This document shows, piece by piece, positions 1 through 8,179 of a DNA stretch of 16,605 nucleotides. How positions within the stretch are numbered: position 1 is the first letter of the stretch; each line of letters starts with the position of its first letter. The translations under genes were made by a program, and so were the position numbers. The stretch comes from Betaproteobacteria bacterium (GTDB lineage Bacteria > Pseudomonadota > Gammaproteobacteria > Burkholderiales > Burkholderiaceae_E), in NCBI GenBank assembly GCA_016868095.1, contig VGHV01000016.1:1-16605 (forward strand), in the 5' to 3' direction. The notes beneath the pieces are model-generated. The model saw only the letters and a program-made list of their open reading frames with translations, had not been told where the DNA came from and did not search any database.

Positions 1-1539
1 ATCCAATATAAGAATGGGAGCATTCTTCAAAAGCGCTCGGGCAATCGCAAGCCTTTGTCGTTGACCGCCTGATAATCGTGCGCCATTCTCGCCAATGAAA
101 CTATGGAGCCCTTGCGCTTGCGAATCGACCCAGTCGAGTAAATTCGCATGGCCAAGTGCCTCACGAATCGCCGCTTCGCTTGCACCGCGCTGCGCCCCAT
201 AGGCAACGTTTGCTGCAATGCTATCGTCAAAAAGCCTCACATCCTGGCTCACGATCGCAATCTGTTGTCGTAAGACTGATAGCGGTATCGTAGTGATATC
301 GATATCATCGATTCGAATACATCCGTGCTGTGGGTGGTAAAGCCGAGGAATAAGGTTTACAAGGCTGGTTTTTCCGGAGCCCGATGGCCCAACCAAGGCA
401 AGATGCTCGCCTGCTCCCAAGCTGAGGCTGATATCACGAAGCGCAGGCAAAGCCGCCCCTGGGTAACTGAGCTCAATCCCCTCAAAACGCAAAGCACCTT
501 GCAATCTGGCCGCCTGTGCTTTGCCCTGATCCTTCTCTCTGGGCTCATCAATCAGTGCAAACACCGACTCGCAAGCGGTCAGCGTCGTTTGAATCGGGCC
601 GCCAAGATTTGACAGGTTTCTCAATGGTGAAAGCAACATCAAAAGCGCAGTCACAAAGGATACGAAACTTCCCACCGAGGACGAGGCCTGACGCGATTGC
701 TCCATCGCGACAACCAAGACCACCGAGACGGCAATAGCGGCGATCACTTGGTTTGCGGGTGATCCGAGAGCGGCCATCGCTGAGAATCGTCGCGAAACCT
801 GCCTCAGACGGTTGGTGACGAGTGCGAAACGCTCACGCTCCATGGGTTGTCCACCATCGACCTTAATAACCCGCTGAGCACCGATACTTTCATCAACGCG
901 TTGAGTGAGTTCGCCCATGGCTTTCAAATGATCAGCGCTAAGACGTCGAAGCCTGCGGTTAATACTCACCATGGTGACAGCGATCGCAGGTCCCATCGCA
1001 AGCATGATGAGGGTTAACGACCAGTTAAGCCAAAAAAGCCAGGCTAAGAGCCCCAAGACCGTGATCGAGTCGCGCACCAAGATGCTGAGGCTTCTTGCAC
1101 CTGCGCTCATCACCTGCGAGGCATCGTGGGTGAAGCGCGAAATCAAAGGGCCGCTGCTGCTTTGATCAAAGCGCAAGGCTGGCAGATGTAATAAGGTTTC
1201 GTACATATCGCGCCGCAAGTCAGCCAGTACATGCGACTCCACCCAACCCATACCTGTTGAGGCGGCGACCACGCAAACTCCCCGAATCAGCATCAGGCCG
1301 ATCACCGCAACAGGCACCTGCCACAAGTCGAGGTCGGCACCAGGCCCAAAGCCTCTATCAAGTCCAATCTTAAGCATCGCCGGAAGCAATGGCTCGGCAA
1401 GACCGGCAAGTGCCATGGCAAGCATCGATGCGCTCATAACCCATGCGTAGGGTCGAAGATAAGCCAACAGACGTCGCCACACAGCAGGGGCAGGACGCTT
1501 CGGCCCTTGCGACAGGTCCGGCGCTTGGGTCGTATTCAT
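1..1539 (-). CDS. msbA: Lipid A/phospholipid export ABC transporter MsbA, 3' end cut by window
   Basis: This is a half-size ABC exporter, a membrane domain fused to an ATPase domain. MsbA dimers flip lipid A-core across the inner membrane using ATP. The visible 513 residues have an amphipathic N-terminus, a hydrophobic membrane domain over roughly residues 25-320, and a nucleotide-binding domain with Walker A GPSGSGKTS at about 384-392. The Q-loop region reads IAIVSQDVRLFDDSIAAN, the signature LSGGQRQR is at 489-496, and Walker B ILILD ends exactly at the window edge. The family is about 580-600 residues, so the last 70-90, including the H-loop, are missing. The ATG lies 7 nt past the dnaE stop with no clear Shine-Dalgarno sequence, so translation is probably coupled to dnaE. 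MsbA is favoured over a generic multidrug half-transporter because of overall resemblance; the ABC exporter call itself is certain. Confidence 0.88.
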   Translation of the reverse strand, partial: MNTTQAPDLSQGPKRPAPAVWRRLLAYLRPYAWVMSASMLAMALAGLAEPLLPAMLKIGLDRGFGPGADLDLWQVPVAVIGLMLIRGVCVVAASTGMGWVESHVLADLRRDMYETLLHLPALRFDQSSSGPLISRFTHDASQVMSAGARSLSILVRDSITVLGLLAWLFWLNWSLTLIMLAMGPAIAVTMVSINRRLRRLSADHLKAMGELTQRVDESIGAQRVIKVDGGQPMERERFALVTNRLRQVSRRFSAMAALGSPANQVIAAIAVSVVLVVAMEQSRQASSSVGSFVSFVTALLMLLSPLRNLSNLGGPIQTTLTACESVFALIDEPREKDQGKAQAARLQGALRFEGIELSYPGAALPALRDISLSLGAGEHLALVGPSGSGKTSLVNLIPRLYHPQHGCIRIDDIDITTIPLSVLRQQIAIVSQDVRLFDDSIAANVAYGAQRGASEAAIREALGHANLLDWVDSQAQGLHSFIGENGARLSGGQRQRLAIARALLKNAPILILD

Positions 1540-1546
1540 GAGACCG

Positions 1547-4500
1547 TCAGTTGTAGACCACTTCGGCCTGACTACCTTGAAATTCGCTTTGTATCAAAGC
1601 AAGCAAGGCATCATCGGGTCGAACCTTGCAATGCGGAGGCAACTTCAATTCACAGCTTGCGTTATTATTATGATAACGCACAACGACTGAACAGCCTTGC
1701 TGGCCCTCGGGTGCGCTAAAAAGTGTAAGCGCCTTTTTTAAGCGAATCGCATCGGCCTGACCATTGAGCTCCAGGCGCAAGGAGCGCGCAAACTCGGCCC
1801 GAGCGCCTGATAGATCAAGCATGCGATCAACAACCAACCGCTGCCCCCCACTGTAATCATCGCGGCTCACCTTGCCATAAACGATGAGCAAGTCATCGAC
1901 CTTCAAGATCTGCCGATGCTTATCGATCGACTCGGCAAAAACTGCGGCCTCAAGCGTTGCACTTGAATCATCAAGGCTTATAAAAAGCATTTTCCCGCGA
2001 CGGGTCATTTGTGTTCGCAGGGCCGTGACAATACCAGCTACCCACTGACCCTGGGGTGCGGGGTGGATCTGCGCCAGCGGGGTTTTCGCAAAACGACGCA
2101 CTTCGCTGGCGTAGGCATGAAATAAGTGCCCAGACAAAAAGAACCCTAATGCAAGCTTTTCTTCTTGGAGTCTTTGACGTTCGCTCCAGCTTGGGACTTT
2201 GACATAGTGCATCTCAGTGGACTGGTCGGGCTCTTGACCAAAGGCCTCGGCAAACAAGCTTTCCTGTCCAAGGCTTGCAAGCGATTTTTCAGCCTCGTCG
2301 ATGGAAAGTCCCACCGAGGCAAGCGCTCGAGCGCGATCATGTTCAATCTCATCGAGCGCGCCGGCACGAATCATGGCTTCGAGCGTGCGTCGATTCACAA
2401 TTCGCCTGTCCACCCGCTTGCATAAATCGAATAAATGCTTAAAGCGACCCTGGCTGCGCGCCGCAAGTAAGTGCTTGACTGCTGCCTCCCCTGCACCCTT
2501 TACCGCGCCAAGTCCATAGCGAATCGCAGCCTTTCCCGCCTCATACACAGGCTCAAAACGCCAAGCCGAGGCATGGACGTCAGGGGCAAGCAATTGAACA
2601 CCGTTATGCTTTGTGTCAGATACAAATAATTGAACCTTATCGGTATCGTCCATATCGGAAGAAAGCGTGGCTGCCATGAACTCGGCAGGATAGTGAGCCT
2701 TTAGCCAAGCCGTCTGATAAGTGACCACGGCATATGCTGCGGTGTGGGACTTATTAAAACCATACTCTGCAAACATCGCCATCAAATCGAAAAGTTTGTT
2801 TGCAAGCTCAAGTGCATAGCCCTTGTTGATGGCACCCTTAACAAAAATGTCGCGATGCTGAGCCATCTCTTCAGGCTTTTTCTTACCCATGGCGCGGCGT
2901 AAGAGATCGGCACCGCCTAAGGTATAGCCGCCGATGATTTGTGCGATCTGCATTACCTGCTCTTGATAAACAATGACCCCGTAAGTGGGTTCAAGACAGG
3001 CTTTTAAATCGGGATGAAAATAATCAATGCTTTGAACACCTTTTTTTCGCAAAATAAAGTCATCGACCATGCCCGAACCGAGCGGTCCGGGTCGATAAAG
3101 CGCTAAGACCGCAATGATGTCTTCGAAACGATCGGGTTCAAGCTTTTTCAATAGCTTTTTCATCCCCTCGCTTTCGAGTTGGAATATGGCAGTGGTGTTG
3201 GCTTGCCTGAGCACTTGATAAGCCGCGGGGTCGCTAAAGCCCTTAGTCGCCTGCTCAAGTTGAAAATCAGGATGACGCCGCCTGATGTATTCGATAGCGG
3301 TTTCAATAATGGTGAGGTTGCGTAAACCTAAAAAGTCAAACTTAACCAAGCCAACCGCTTCAACATCATCCTTGTCGAATTGACTGATCACTGCGGATTC
3401 ATCGCCGGGCTGACGGTATAGGGGACAGAAGTCAGTGAGCTGACCTGGTGCGATCAAAACGCCGCCAGCGTGCATCCCAACATTGCGGGTGATGTCTTCA
3501 AGCGGTTCTGCAAGCGCGAGAATTTCACGTACTTCTTCCTCGTCTTGTTCGCGCTGCTTAAGCAGCGGTTCGGCCTCTTTGGCCTTTGCAAGCGATAAGG
3601 GCTTATTCTGAACGACTGGTATTAGTTTTGATAATTGATCACAAAAATTGTAGCCAATATCCAGGACTCGCCCGACGTCCCTGATTACAGCCTTCGATGC
3701 CATGGTGCCAAAGGTTGCAATCTGAGAAACAGCATCACTGCCGTATCGCCTGCGCACGTAATCGATCACCAACGAACGTTTGTCCTGACAAAAATCGATA
3801 TCAAAGTCAGGCATCGAAACCCGTTCGGGATTCAGAAAACGTTCAAATAGCAAGGCATAAGGAATCGGATCCAAATCAGTAATGCCAAGTGCAAAGGCTA
3901 CTAGAGAACCAGCGCCCGAACCGCGCCCAGGTCCAACAGGAATCTGATGAGCTTTAGCCCAATTAATAAAATCTGCAACGATTAAGAAATAACCAGAAAA
4001 ACCCATTTGAACGATAGTGTCACACTCATATCGCAATCGCTCCTGATAGGAGGGGCGATGGGTATTGCGCTCACCTTCATCGGGGAAACATTGCTTTAGA
4101 CGATCCTCTAGGCCGTGAGCGGCCTGTTCGCGCATGAAATCGTCGATCGTATAGCCGCTTGGTGTTGGAAAGTCGGGCAGATAAGCCTTGCCAAGCGTCA
4201 TATTTAAACAGCAACGCTTGGCGATGCTGACCGCATTTGCAAGCGCTGAGGGTAAGTCAGCAAAACGCTGATGCATCTCCGACTGGGTTAAAAAGTATTG
4301 CGATTCGGTGAAGTTGCGCGGCCTGCGTGGATTGGCAAGCATTTCGCCCTCGGCAATACAAACCCTTGCCTCGTGGGCCCTGTAAGCATCGCGCTCGATA
4401 AATTGCACCGGATGTGTGGCCACCAGCGGTAGTTGGGTTGCCAGCGCCAAGTGGGCGCAATCACGGACATAGGCCTCGTCGCCCTCGCCATCGCGCCGCC

Positions 4501-5035
4501 AGACTTCAAGAAAAAAACATTCGGGATCAAAAAGCGCTGCCCAGGATTTCGCAAGCTCAAGGGCTTGCTGCTTACGCCCAGTGACTAAGGCTTGTCCTAT
4601 TTCGCCTTCAGGGCCGCCCGATATGGCAATAAGACCCTCGCTGTAGCGACGCCCCTGCGCATCTACTTCAGCGAGCCAGGATTTTTTGATTTCGCCGCGG
4701 CCGCGATGCTCATTTTCGAGCCAAGCGCGCGACAACAATCGACACAAAGACAAGTAGCCTTGTTGATTTTCCACCAAGACCAGCAGTCGAAAAGGCCTAT
4801 CCCGATCAAGCTCATTGCTAAGCCACAAATCGGCACCACAAATCGGCTGAATGCCTTTAGCTCTCGCAGCCTTATAAAACTTGACCCAGCCAAACAGGTT
4901 GCCAAGATCAGTGACTGCGACTGCCGGTTGCTGATCGGCGAGCGCTGCCTCCACCAAGGCGTCGATACGAACGATCGAATCGCTGATTGAGTATTCGGTG
5001 TGAACCCGAAGATGAACGAAGCCGGGTGCATCCAT
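1547..5035 (-). CDS. dnaE: DNA polymerase III subunit alpha
   Basis: This is the catalytic subunit of the replicative polymerase, a C-family enzyme acting at the fork with the beta clamp, clamp loader and a separate proofreading epsilon subunit. At 1162 residues it matches the usual proteobacterial DnaE length. The PHP domain starts at once (HLRVHTEYS at 8-16, AVAVTDLGNL near 38-47). The polymerase core shows PVGPGRGSGAGSLVAFALG around 366-384, the catalytic motif PDFDIDF at 409-415 (Asp412 and Asp414) and the third aspartate in VKFDFLGLRNLT (Asp567). MHAGGVLIAP lies at 521-530. The C-terminal part contains an OB-fold stretch (VAGIVTALRTQMTRRGKMLF). The start ATG at 5035 places the PHP domain at the extreme N-terminus as in E. 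coli; a GGGGT stretch about 12 nt upstream is a weak ribosome binding site. It sits between an aminotransferase (27 nt upstream) and msbA (7 nt downstream). Confidence 0.97.
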   Translation of the reverse strand: MDAPGFVHLRVHTEYSISDSIVRIDALVEAALADQQPAVAVTDLGNLFGWVKFYKAARAKGIQPICGADLWLSNELDRDRPFRLLVLVENQQGYLSLCRLLSRAWLENEHRGRGEIKKSWLAEVDAQGRRYSEGLIAISGGPEGEIGQALVTGRKQQALELAKSWAALFDPECFFLEVWRRDGEGDEAYVRDCAHLALATQLPLVATHPVQFIERDAYRAHEARVCIAEGEMLANPRRPRNFTESQYFLTQSEMHQRFADLPSALANAVSIAKRCCLNMTLGKAYLPDFPTPSGYTIDDFMREQAAHGLEDRLKQCFPDEGERNTHRPSYQERLRYECDTIVQMGFSGYFLIVADFINWAKAHQIPVGPGRGSGAGSLVAFALGITDLDPIPYALLFERFLNPERVSMPDFDIDFCQDKRSLVIDYVRRRYGSDAVSQIATFGTMASKAVIRDVGRVLDIGYNFCDQLSKLIPVVQNKPLSLAKAKEAEPLLKQREQDEEEVREILALAEPLEDITRNVGMHAGGVLIAPGQLTDFCPLYRQPGDESAVISQFDKDDVEAVGLVKFDFLGLRNLTIIETAIEYIRRRHPDFQLEQATKGFSDPAAYQVLRQANTTAIFQLESEGMKKLLKKLEPDRFEDIIAVLALYRPGPLGSGMVDDFILRKKGVQSIDYFHPDLKACLEPTYGVIVYQEQVMQIAQIIGGYTLGGADLLRRAMGKKKPEEMAQHRDIFVKGAINKGYALELANKLFDLMAMFAEYGFNKSHTAAYAVVTYQTAWLKAHYPAEFMAATLSSDMDDTDKVQLFVSDTKHNGVQLLAPDVHASAWRFEPVYEAGKAAIRYGLGAVKGAGEAAVKHLLAARSQGRFKHLFDLCKRVDRRIVNRRTLEAMIRAGALDEIEHDRARALASVGLSIDEAEKSLASLGQESLFAEAFGQEPDQSTEMHYVKVPSWSERQRLQEEKLALGFFLSGHLFHAYASEVRRFAKTPLAQIHPAPQGQWVAGIVTALRTQMTRRGKMLFISLDDSSATLEAAVFAESIDKHRQILKVDDLLIVYGKVSRDDYSGGQRLVVDRMLDLSGARAEFARSLRLELNGQADAIRLKKALTLFSAPEGQQGCSVVVRYHNNNASCELKLPPHCKVRPDDALLALIQSEFQGSQAEVVYN

Positions 5036-5062
5036 CTGCGCATTTTACCCCGGCTTCATGGC

Positions 5063-6385
5063 TTAGTTCAGGTCAGACAAAACCTCGTCAAGCACCTCAA
5101 AAATTCGCTTCAGATGCGTCTCCTCGGCAATGAGTGGCGGGCAGACCGCAATCGAATCCCCGATTGGGCGGACGAATACGCCTTTTTCCCAGCAACGGCT
5201 ATACACCTCGGTCGCTCGAGCACCGGGCGCACCCTCGCGTGGAGCGAGTTCGATGGCACCAATGAATTGCAGATTACGCACATCAATCACATGAGGCTTG
5301 TCCTTAAGGCCATGAAGACCCGCCTCGAGCGTCGGTGCAAGCTTGGCGGCATTGGCAATCAATCCATCATGTTGATACAAGTCAATCGCAGCACATGCAG
5401 CAGCGCTCGCCAGGGGATGACCCGAATACGTATAGCCATGGAATAACTCGATACCGGGTGCCGATTTTTCGCGAAATGCATCGTAAATCGTGCTTGAGAC
5501 CAATACGCCGCCGAGCGGCACCGCCGCTGATGTGACACCTTTTGCAAAAGTAATCAAATCGGGCGTGACCCCGAAGTATTGGCTGGCGAATGGCGTGCCC
5601 ATGCGCCCAAAACCTGTAATCACCTCGTCAAAGATCAATAAAATCCCGTATTTACGAGTCAGCTCACGCAGACGCTGCAAATAACCCTGAGGCGGCACCA
5701 AGACCCCGCCCGCCCCGCTCACCGGTTCGACGATGACAGCGGCAATATTCTCAGCGCCATGCCTGTAGACGATTCGCTCCTCGAGTTCGTCAGCCAGCGA
5801 AGCGCCATGCGCGGGCATGCCCCGGCTGAACGCATTTTCCTTCAACACGGTGTGGCGCAAGTGATCAACCTGGGGCAAGAGGCCTGCAGCAAAGGCCTTT
5901 CGATTATTACCAATGCCCGACACCGAAAGCCCACCAAAGTTCACACCATGGTAGCCCCGTTCACGGCCCACGAAGCGAGTCCGGGTTGCCTGGCCATTCA
6001 CCCGGTGGTAGGCAAGCGCGATCTTCAGGGCCGTATCGACAGCCTCTGAACCGGAATTAGTAAAGAACACCTGGGTCATGCCTTCAGGCGCGATATCAGC
6101 AATGCGCTCAGCGGCCATAAAGGCCTTCGGGTGCCCCATCGAAAACGAGGAACAGAAATCAAGCTCACCGATCTGCGCTCGCATGGCCTCTACAATGCGC
6201 GGATGACAATGACCCGCATTGGTGCACCACAAGGTTGCCAGCCCGTCGATTACCTTGCGTCCATCTTCGGTTATGAAGTACATGCCTTCGGCTCGTACAA
6301 CCTGCTTGGGTGCTTGGGCATATTGACGGGTGTTGGTAAAGGGCATCCAGTAAGCCGGTTTTTTTAAATCTGTAGGTGCATTCAT
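5063..6385 (-). CDS. Omega-amino acid:pyruvate (beta-alanine:pyruvate) aminotransferase
   Basis: This is a PLP-dependent class III aminotransferase of 440 residues, the normal family length. Enzymes of this type move the amino group of beta-alanine or other omega-amines to pyruvate, giving malonate semialdehyde (or another aldehyde) and alanine. Visible signatures are DGLATLWCTNAGHCHP near 47-61, the phosphate-binding TNSGSEAVDTALK at 109-121, ERGYHGVNFGG at 142-152, the PLP-contacting Asp253 in IFDEVITGFGRMG and the Schiff-base lysine Lys282 in TFAKGVTSAAVPLGGV. FHGYTYSGHPLA follows, and the substrate-side arginine motif VFVRPIGDSIAVCPP is near the C-terminus. Motif spelling fits the omega-aminotransferase group better than ornithine or GABA aminotransferases, but the exact amine substrate cannot be read. 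The ATG has GGAG about 10 nt upstream. It is the first gene of the minus-strand group leading into dnaE and is divergent from the EamA transporter. Confidence 0.88.
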   Translation of the reverse strand: MNAPTDLKKPAYWMPFTNTRQYAQAPKQVVRAEGMYFITEDGRKVIDGLATLWCTNAGHCHPRIVEAMRAQIGELDFCSSFSMGHPKAFMAAERIADIAPEGMTQVFFTNSGSEAVDTALKIALAYHRVNGQATRTRFVGRERGYHGVNFGGLSVSGIGNNRKAFAAGLLPQVDHLRHTVLKENAFSRGMPAHGASLADELEERIVYRHGAENIAAVIVEPVSGAGGVLVPPQGYLQRLRELTRKYGILLIFDEVITGFGRMGTPFASQYFGVTPDLITFAKGVTSAAVPLGGVLVSSTIYDAFREKSAPGIELFHGYTYSGHPLASAAACAAIDLYQHDGLIANAAKLAPTLEAGLHGLKDKPHVIDVRNLQFIGAIELAPREGAPGARATEVYSRCWEKGVFVRPIGDSIAVCPPLIAEETHLKRIFEVLDEVLSDLN

Positions 6386-6426
6386 GACGGTCGGTCTCCA
6401 AAGTTATTGCCTTGGTATTGTCCAAA

Positions 6427-6438
6427 CTTGCGCGCAAG
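6427..6438. promoter_or_regulatory. 12-bp perfect palindrome in divergent promoter region
   Basis: The sequence CTTGCGCGCAAG is a perfect 12-bp palindrome in the 66-bp gap between the divergent aminotransferase (start 6385) and EamA transporter (start 6452). A second inverted pair, GCCTTG at 6409-6414 and CAAGGC at 6435-6440, overlaps it. Such symmetry between divergent starts suits a regulator binding site. No regulator gene lies next to it and no convincing -35/-10 pair could be placed, so operator function is an inference. Confidence 0.3.
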
Positions 6439-6451
6439 GCTGCGAGCGCTA

Positions 6452-7342
6452 ATGAGTGAAAACGGAACAAGCGAGACGGGCGGCTTTCGCCCAAGCCACA
6501 GCCAGGCGATCGCCCTGCTCATTGTCTGCACACTGATGTGGTCGATCGCCGGACTGGTGAGTCGGCAACTCGAGCAGGCAAAGAGCTTAGAAGTCACCTT
6601 CTGGCGAAGTCTATTCTGTTTAATCGCCATGAGTGTGGGGATTGCATGGCATTGGCGGGCGAAGGCGCTGCAAATGCTCTGGGCCATGGGGCGCTGGGGA
6701 CTGTTCTCAGGCGCTATGTGGGCGGTGATGTTTACCTGCTTCATGATCGCCCTCACAAGGACGAGCGTGGCTAACACTGTGGTCGTGATGAGCCTTGCAC
6801 CATTGCTTGCTGCCTTGATGGCGAGGCTCTTCTTAAAGTCAGCGATCGAGAAGTCAACCTGGTTTGCCATCGCGGTAGCGGGCATTGGGGTATGGTGGAT
6901 GGTGCGCGAAGGCATTTCGGCTGAAGGTGTCGAGGGTATGTTGATCGCCGCGGGCGTGCCCCTTGCTTCGGCAGCCAACCTGGTTGTCTTACGCGCCCAA
7001 CGAGCTCAGGTTGATTTGATTCCAGCAGTTTTAGTGGGCGCTTTGATGTCCTGCGCTGTAACCCTTCCCTGGGCGATGCCCTTTGAAGCAAGTCACAACG
7101 ACCTCGCCTGGTTAGCACTTTTAGGCATGGTACAACTGGCTATTCCTTGCGCACTGCTGGTCTGGGTCGCACGCTTTTTGCCACCGCATGAAATTGCCCT
7201 GATCTGTCTCCTGGAAGTGGTGCTTGGGCCGATTTGGGCCTGGCTAGGCGCCGATGAGAAAATGCCCGCGGCAACTGTGCAAGGCGGCTTGCTCGTCATT
7301 GGTGGTCTTGCCGTAAACGCCTTGCGGGATCGCTGGAAGTAA
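6452..7342 (+). CDS. EamA/DMT-family inner-membrane transporter (RhaT/YdcZ-like exporter)
   Basis: This is a polytopic membrane protein of the drug/metabolite transporter superfamily, whose members usually export or exchange small metabolites such as amino acids. The 296-residue protein has about ten hydrophobic segments arranged as two EamA repeats. The first begins AIALLIVCTLMWSIAGLVSR and continues through FWRSLFCLIAMSVGIAW and TSVANTVVVMSLAPLLAALM. The second has the typical end-of-repeat IALICLLEVVLGPIWAWLG followed by a last helix GGLLVIGGLAVNAL. I chose the ATG at 6452. An in-frame TTG at 6407 would add 15 residues rich in Arg and Pro that do not resemble the family N-terminus. The gene is divergent from the aminotransferase and is followed after 3 nt by a HAD phosphatase, so the two are very likely co-transcribed. 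The substrate is unknown. Confidence 0.88.
   Translation: MSENGTSETGGFRPSHSQAIALLIVCTLMWSIAGLVSRQLEQAKSLEVTFWRSLFCLIAMSVGIAWHWRAKALQMLWAMGRWGLFSGAMWAVMFTCFMIALTRTSVANTVVVMSLAPLLAALMARLFLKSAIEKSTWFAIAVAGIGVWWMVREGISAEGVEGMLIAAGVPLASAANLVVLRAQRAQVDLIPAVLVGALMSCAVTLPWAMPFEASHNDLAWLALLGMVQLAIPCALLVWVARFLPPHEIALICLLEVVLGPIWAWLGADEKMPAATVQGGLLVIGGLAVNALRDRWK
7335..7339 (+). promoter_or_regulatory. Shine-Dalgarno GGAAG that supports a GTG start
   Basis: GGAAG sits 6 nt before the GTG at 7346 and lies inside the last codons of the transporter gene. It supports the GTG as the true start of the HAD phosphatase and implies translational coupling across the transporter stop codon. Confidence 0.55.
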
Positions 7343-7345
7343 GTC

Positions 7346-8179
7346 GTGGGCTGCGATACTACCGAGGCGAGCGAAGAAGCTATCCCAAGCCGTCTTTACG
7401 GCGTGCTCACCGACGTGGATGGCACCCTTACCCTGCATGGGCAATTAAGAGCATCAACCTATGAAGCGCTTTGGTCGCTTCATCATAGCGGTCTAAAAAT
7501 AATACCCGTTACAGGGCGCTCGGCAGCCTGGGGCCATATGATGTTGCACCAGTGGCCCATCGATGCCGTCATTGCAGAAAGCGGTGGTCTGGCCATGTGG
7601 CGCGTAAACCCATCTGGAGATCTCGTCACCGCAGATCAACTCGATCGGCAAGCCTTTCAGTTCGAAATCCAATACTTCGGCGACATTTCAGCACGCAAGG
7701 ACCTGGTGAGCCTTGCTGAACAATGGATGCCCCACTACCCCCCGCTTTGCTGGGCCAGTGATCAAAGTCAGCGACTCGTTGATATCGCTATTGACTGGAA
7801 CGAACAGGTTAAGGCTCCTCGAGATGTCGTAACCCGATTCATCGAACAATGTCACAAGGAAGGCTATCGTGCGCGAGCCAGCAATGTCCATATCAACGCT
7901 TGGGCTGGACAATTCGACAAGGCAAGCAGCAGTCTCAATTTGCTCAAAAAACTTTTTGACCATGATCGTCAGCGCGCGCAATCGAGCTGGTTTTTCGTCG
8001 GTGATGCACCCAATGATGAGAGCATGTTTGTCAATTTCCCCCACCATGTAGCGGTTCAAGGCCCAGAGTATTTTCAAGGCCATGTGGAACAAATGCCCAA
8101 GCGCTACGCAAGCGCCCAGGCATCAGCAGGCTTTGAGGCCTGGGCTCAAGCAATCCAGCGTGCGATTCGCTCGCCGTAG
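7346..8179 (+). CDS. HAD-superfamily subclass IIB phosphatase (Cof / sugar-phosphatase-like), substrate unknown
   Basis: This is a predicted Mg2+-dependent cytoplasmic phosphatase of 277 residues. All four HAD motifs are present: motif I DVDGTLT (nucleophile Asp23, acid/base Asp25), motif II PVTGRS with Thr56, motif III Lys192 in FDKASSSLNLLKKLF, and motif IV FVGDAPNDESMF with Asp220 and Asp224. The roughly 100-residue insertion between motifs II and III is a type IIB cap. The phrase SNVHINAWAGQFDKA before motif III resembles phosphatases of sugar phosphates and mannosyl- or glucosyl-phosphoglycerate, but no synthase partner is present, so I do not assign a substrate. The start is GTG with GGAAG 6 nt upstream; the first about 15 residues before the catalytic strand are poorly conserved in character. 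The gene lies 3 nt after the EamA gene. Its last 34 nt overlap the 3' end of the convergent flavodoxin gene. Confidence 0.83.
   Translation: MGCDTTEASEEAIPSRLYGVLTDVDGTLTLHGQLRASTYEALWSLHHSGLKIIPVTGRSAAWGHMMLHQWPIDAVIAESGGLAMWRVNPSGDLVTADQLDRQAFQFEIQYFGDISARKDLVSLAEQWMPHYPPLCWASDQSQRLVDIAIDWNEQVKAPRDVVTRFIEQCHKEGYRARASNVHINAWAGQFDKASSSLNLLKKLFDHDRQRAQSSWFFVGDAPNDESMFVNFPHHVAVQGPEYFQGHVEQMPKRYASAQASAGFEAWAQAIQRAIRSP

Noticed and set aside
4592..5446. Two plus-strand open frames (132 and 148 codons) opposite dnaE and the aminotransferase
   Set aside because: Both are antisense to strongly conserved genes with intact motifs, and neither has a recognisable domain.
6382..6978. A 198-codon open frame on the minus strand opposite the start of the transporter gene
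   Set aside because: It lies antisense to a clear membrane protein gene, its translation resembles no family, and it runs across the divergent promoter region.
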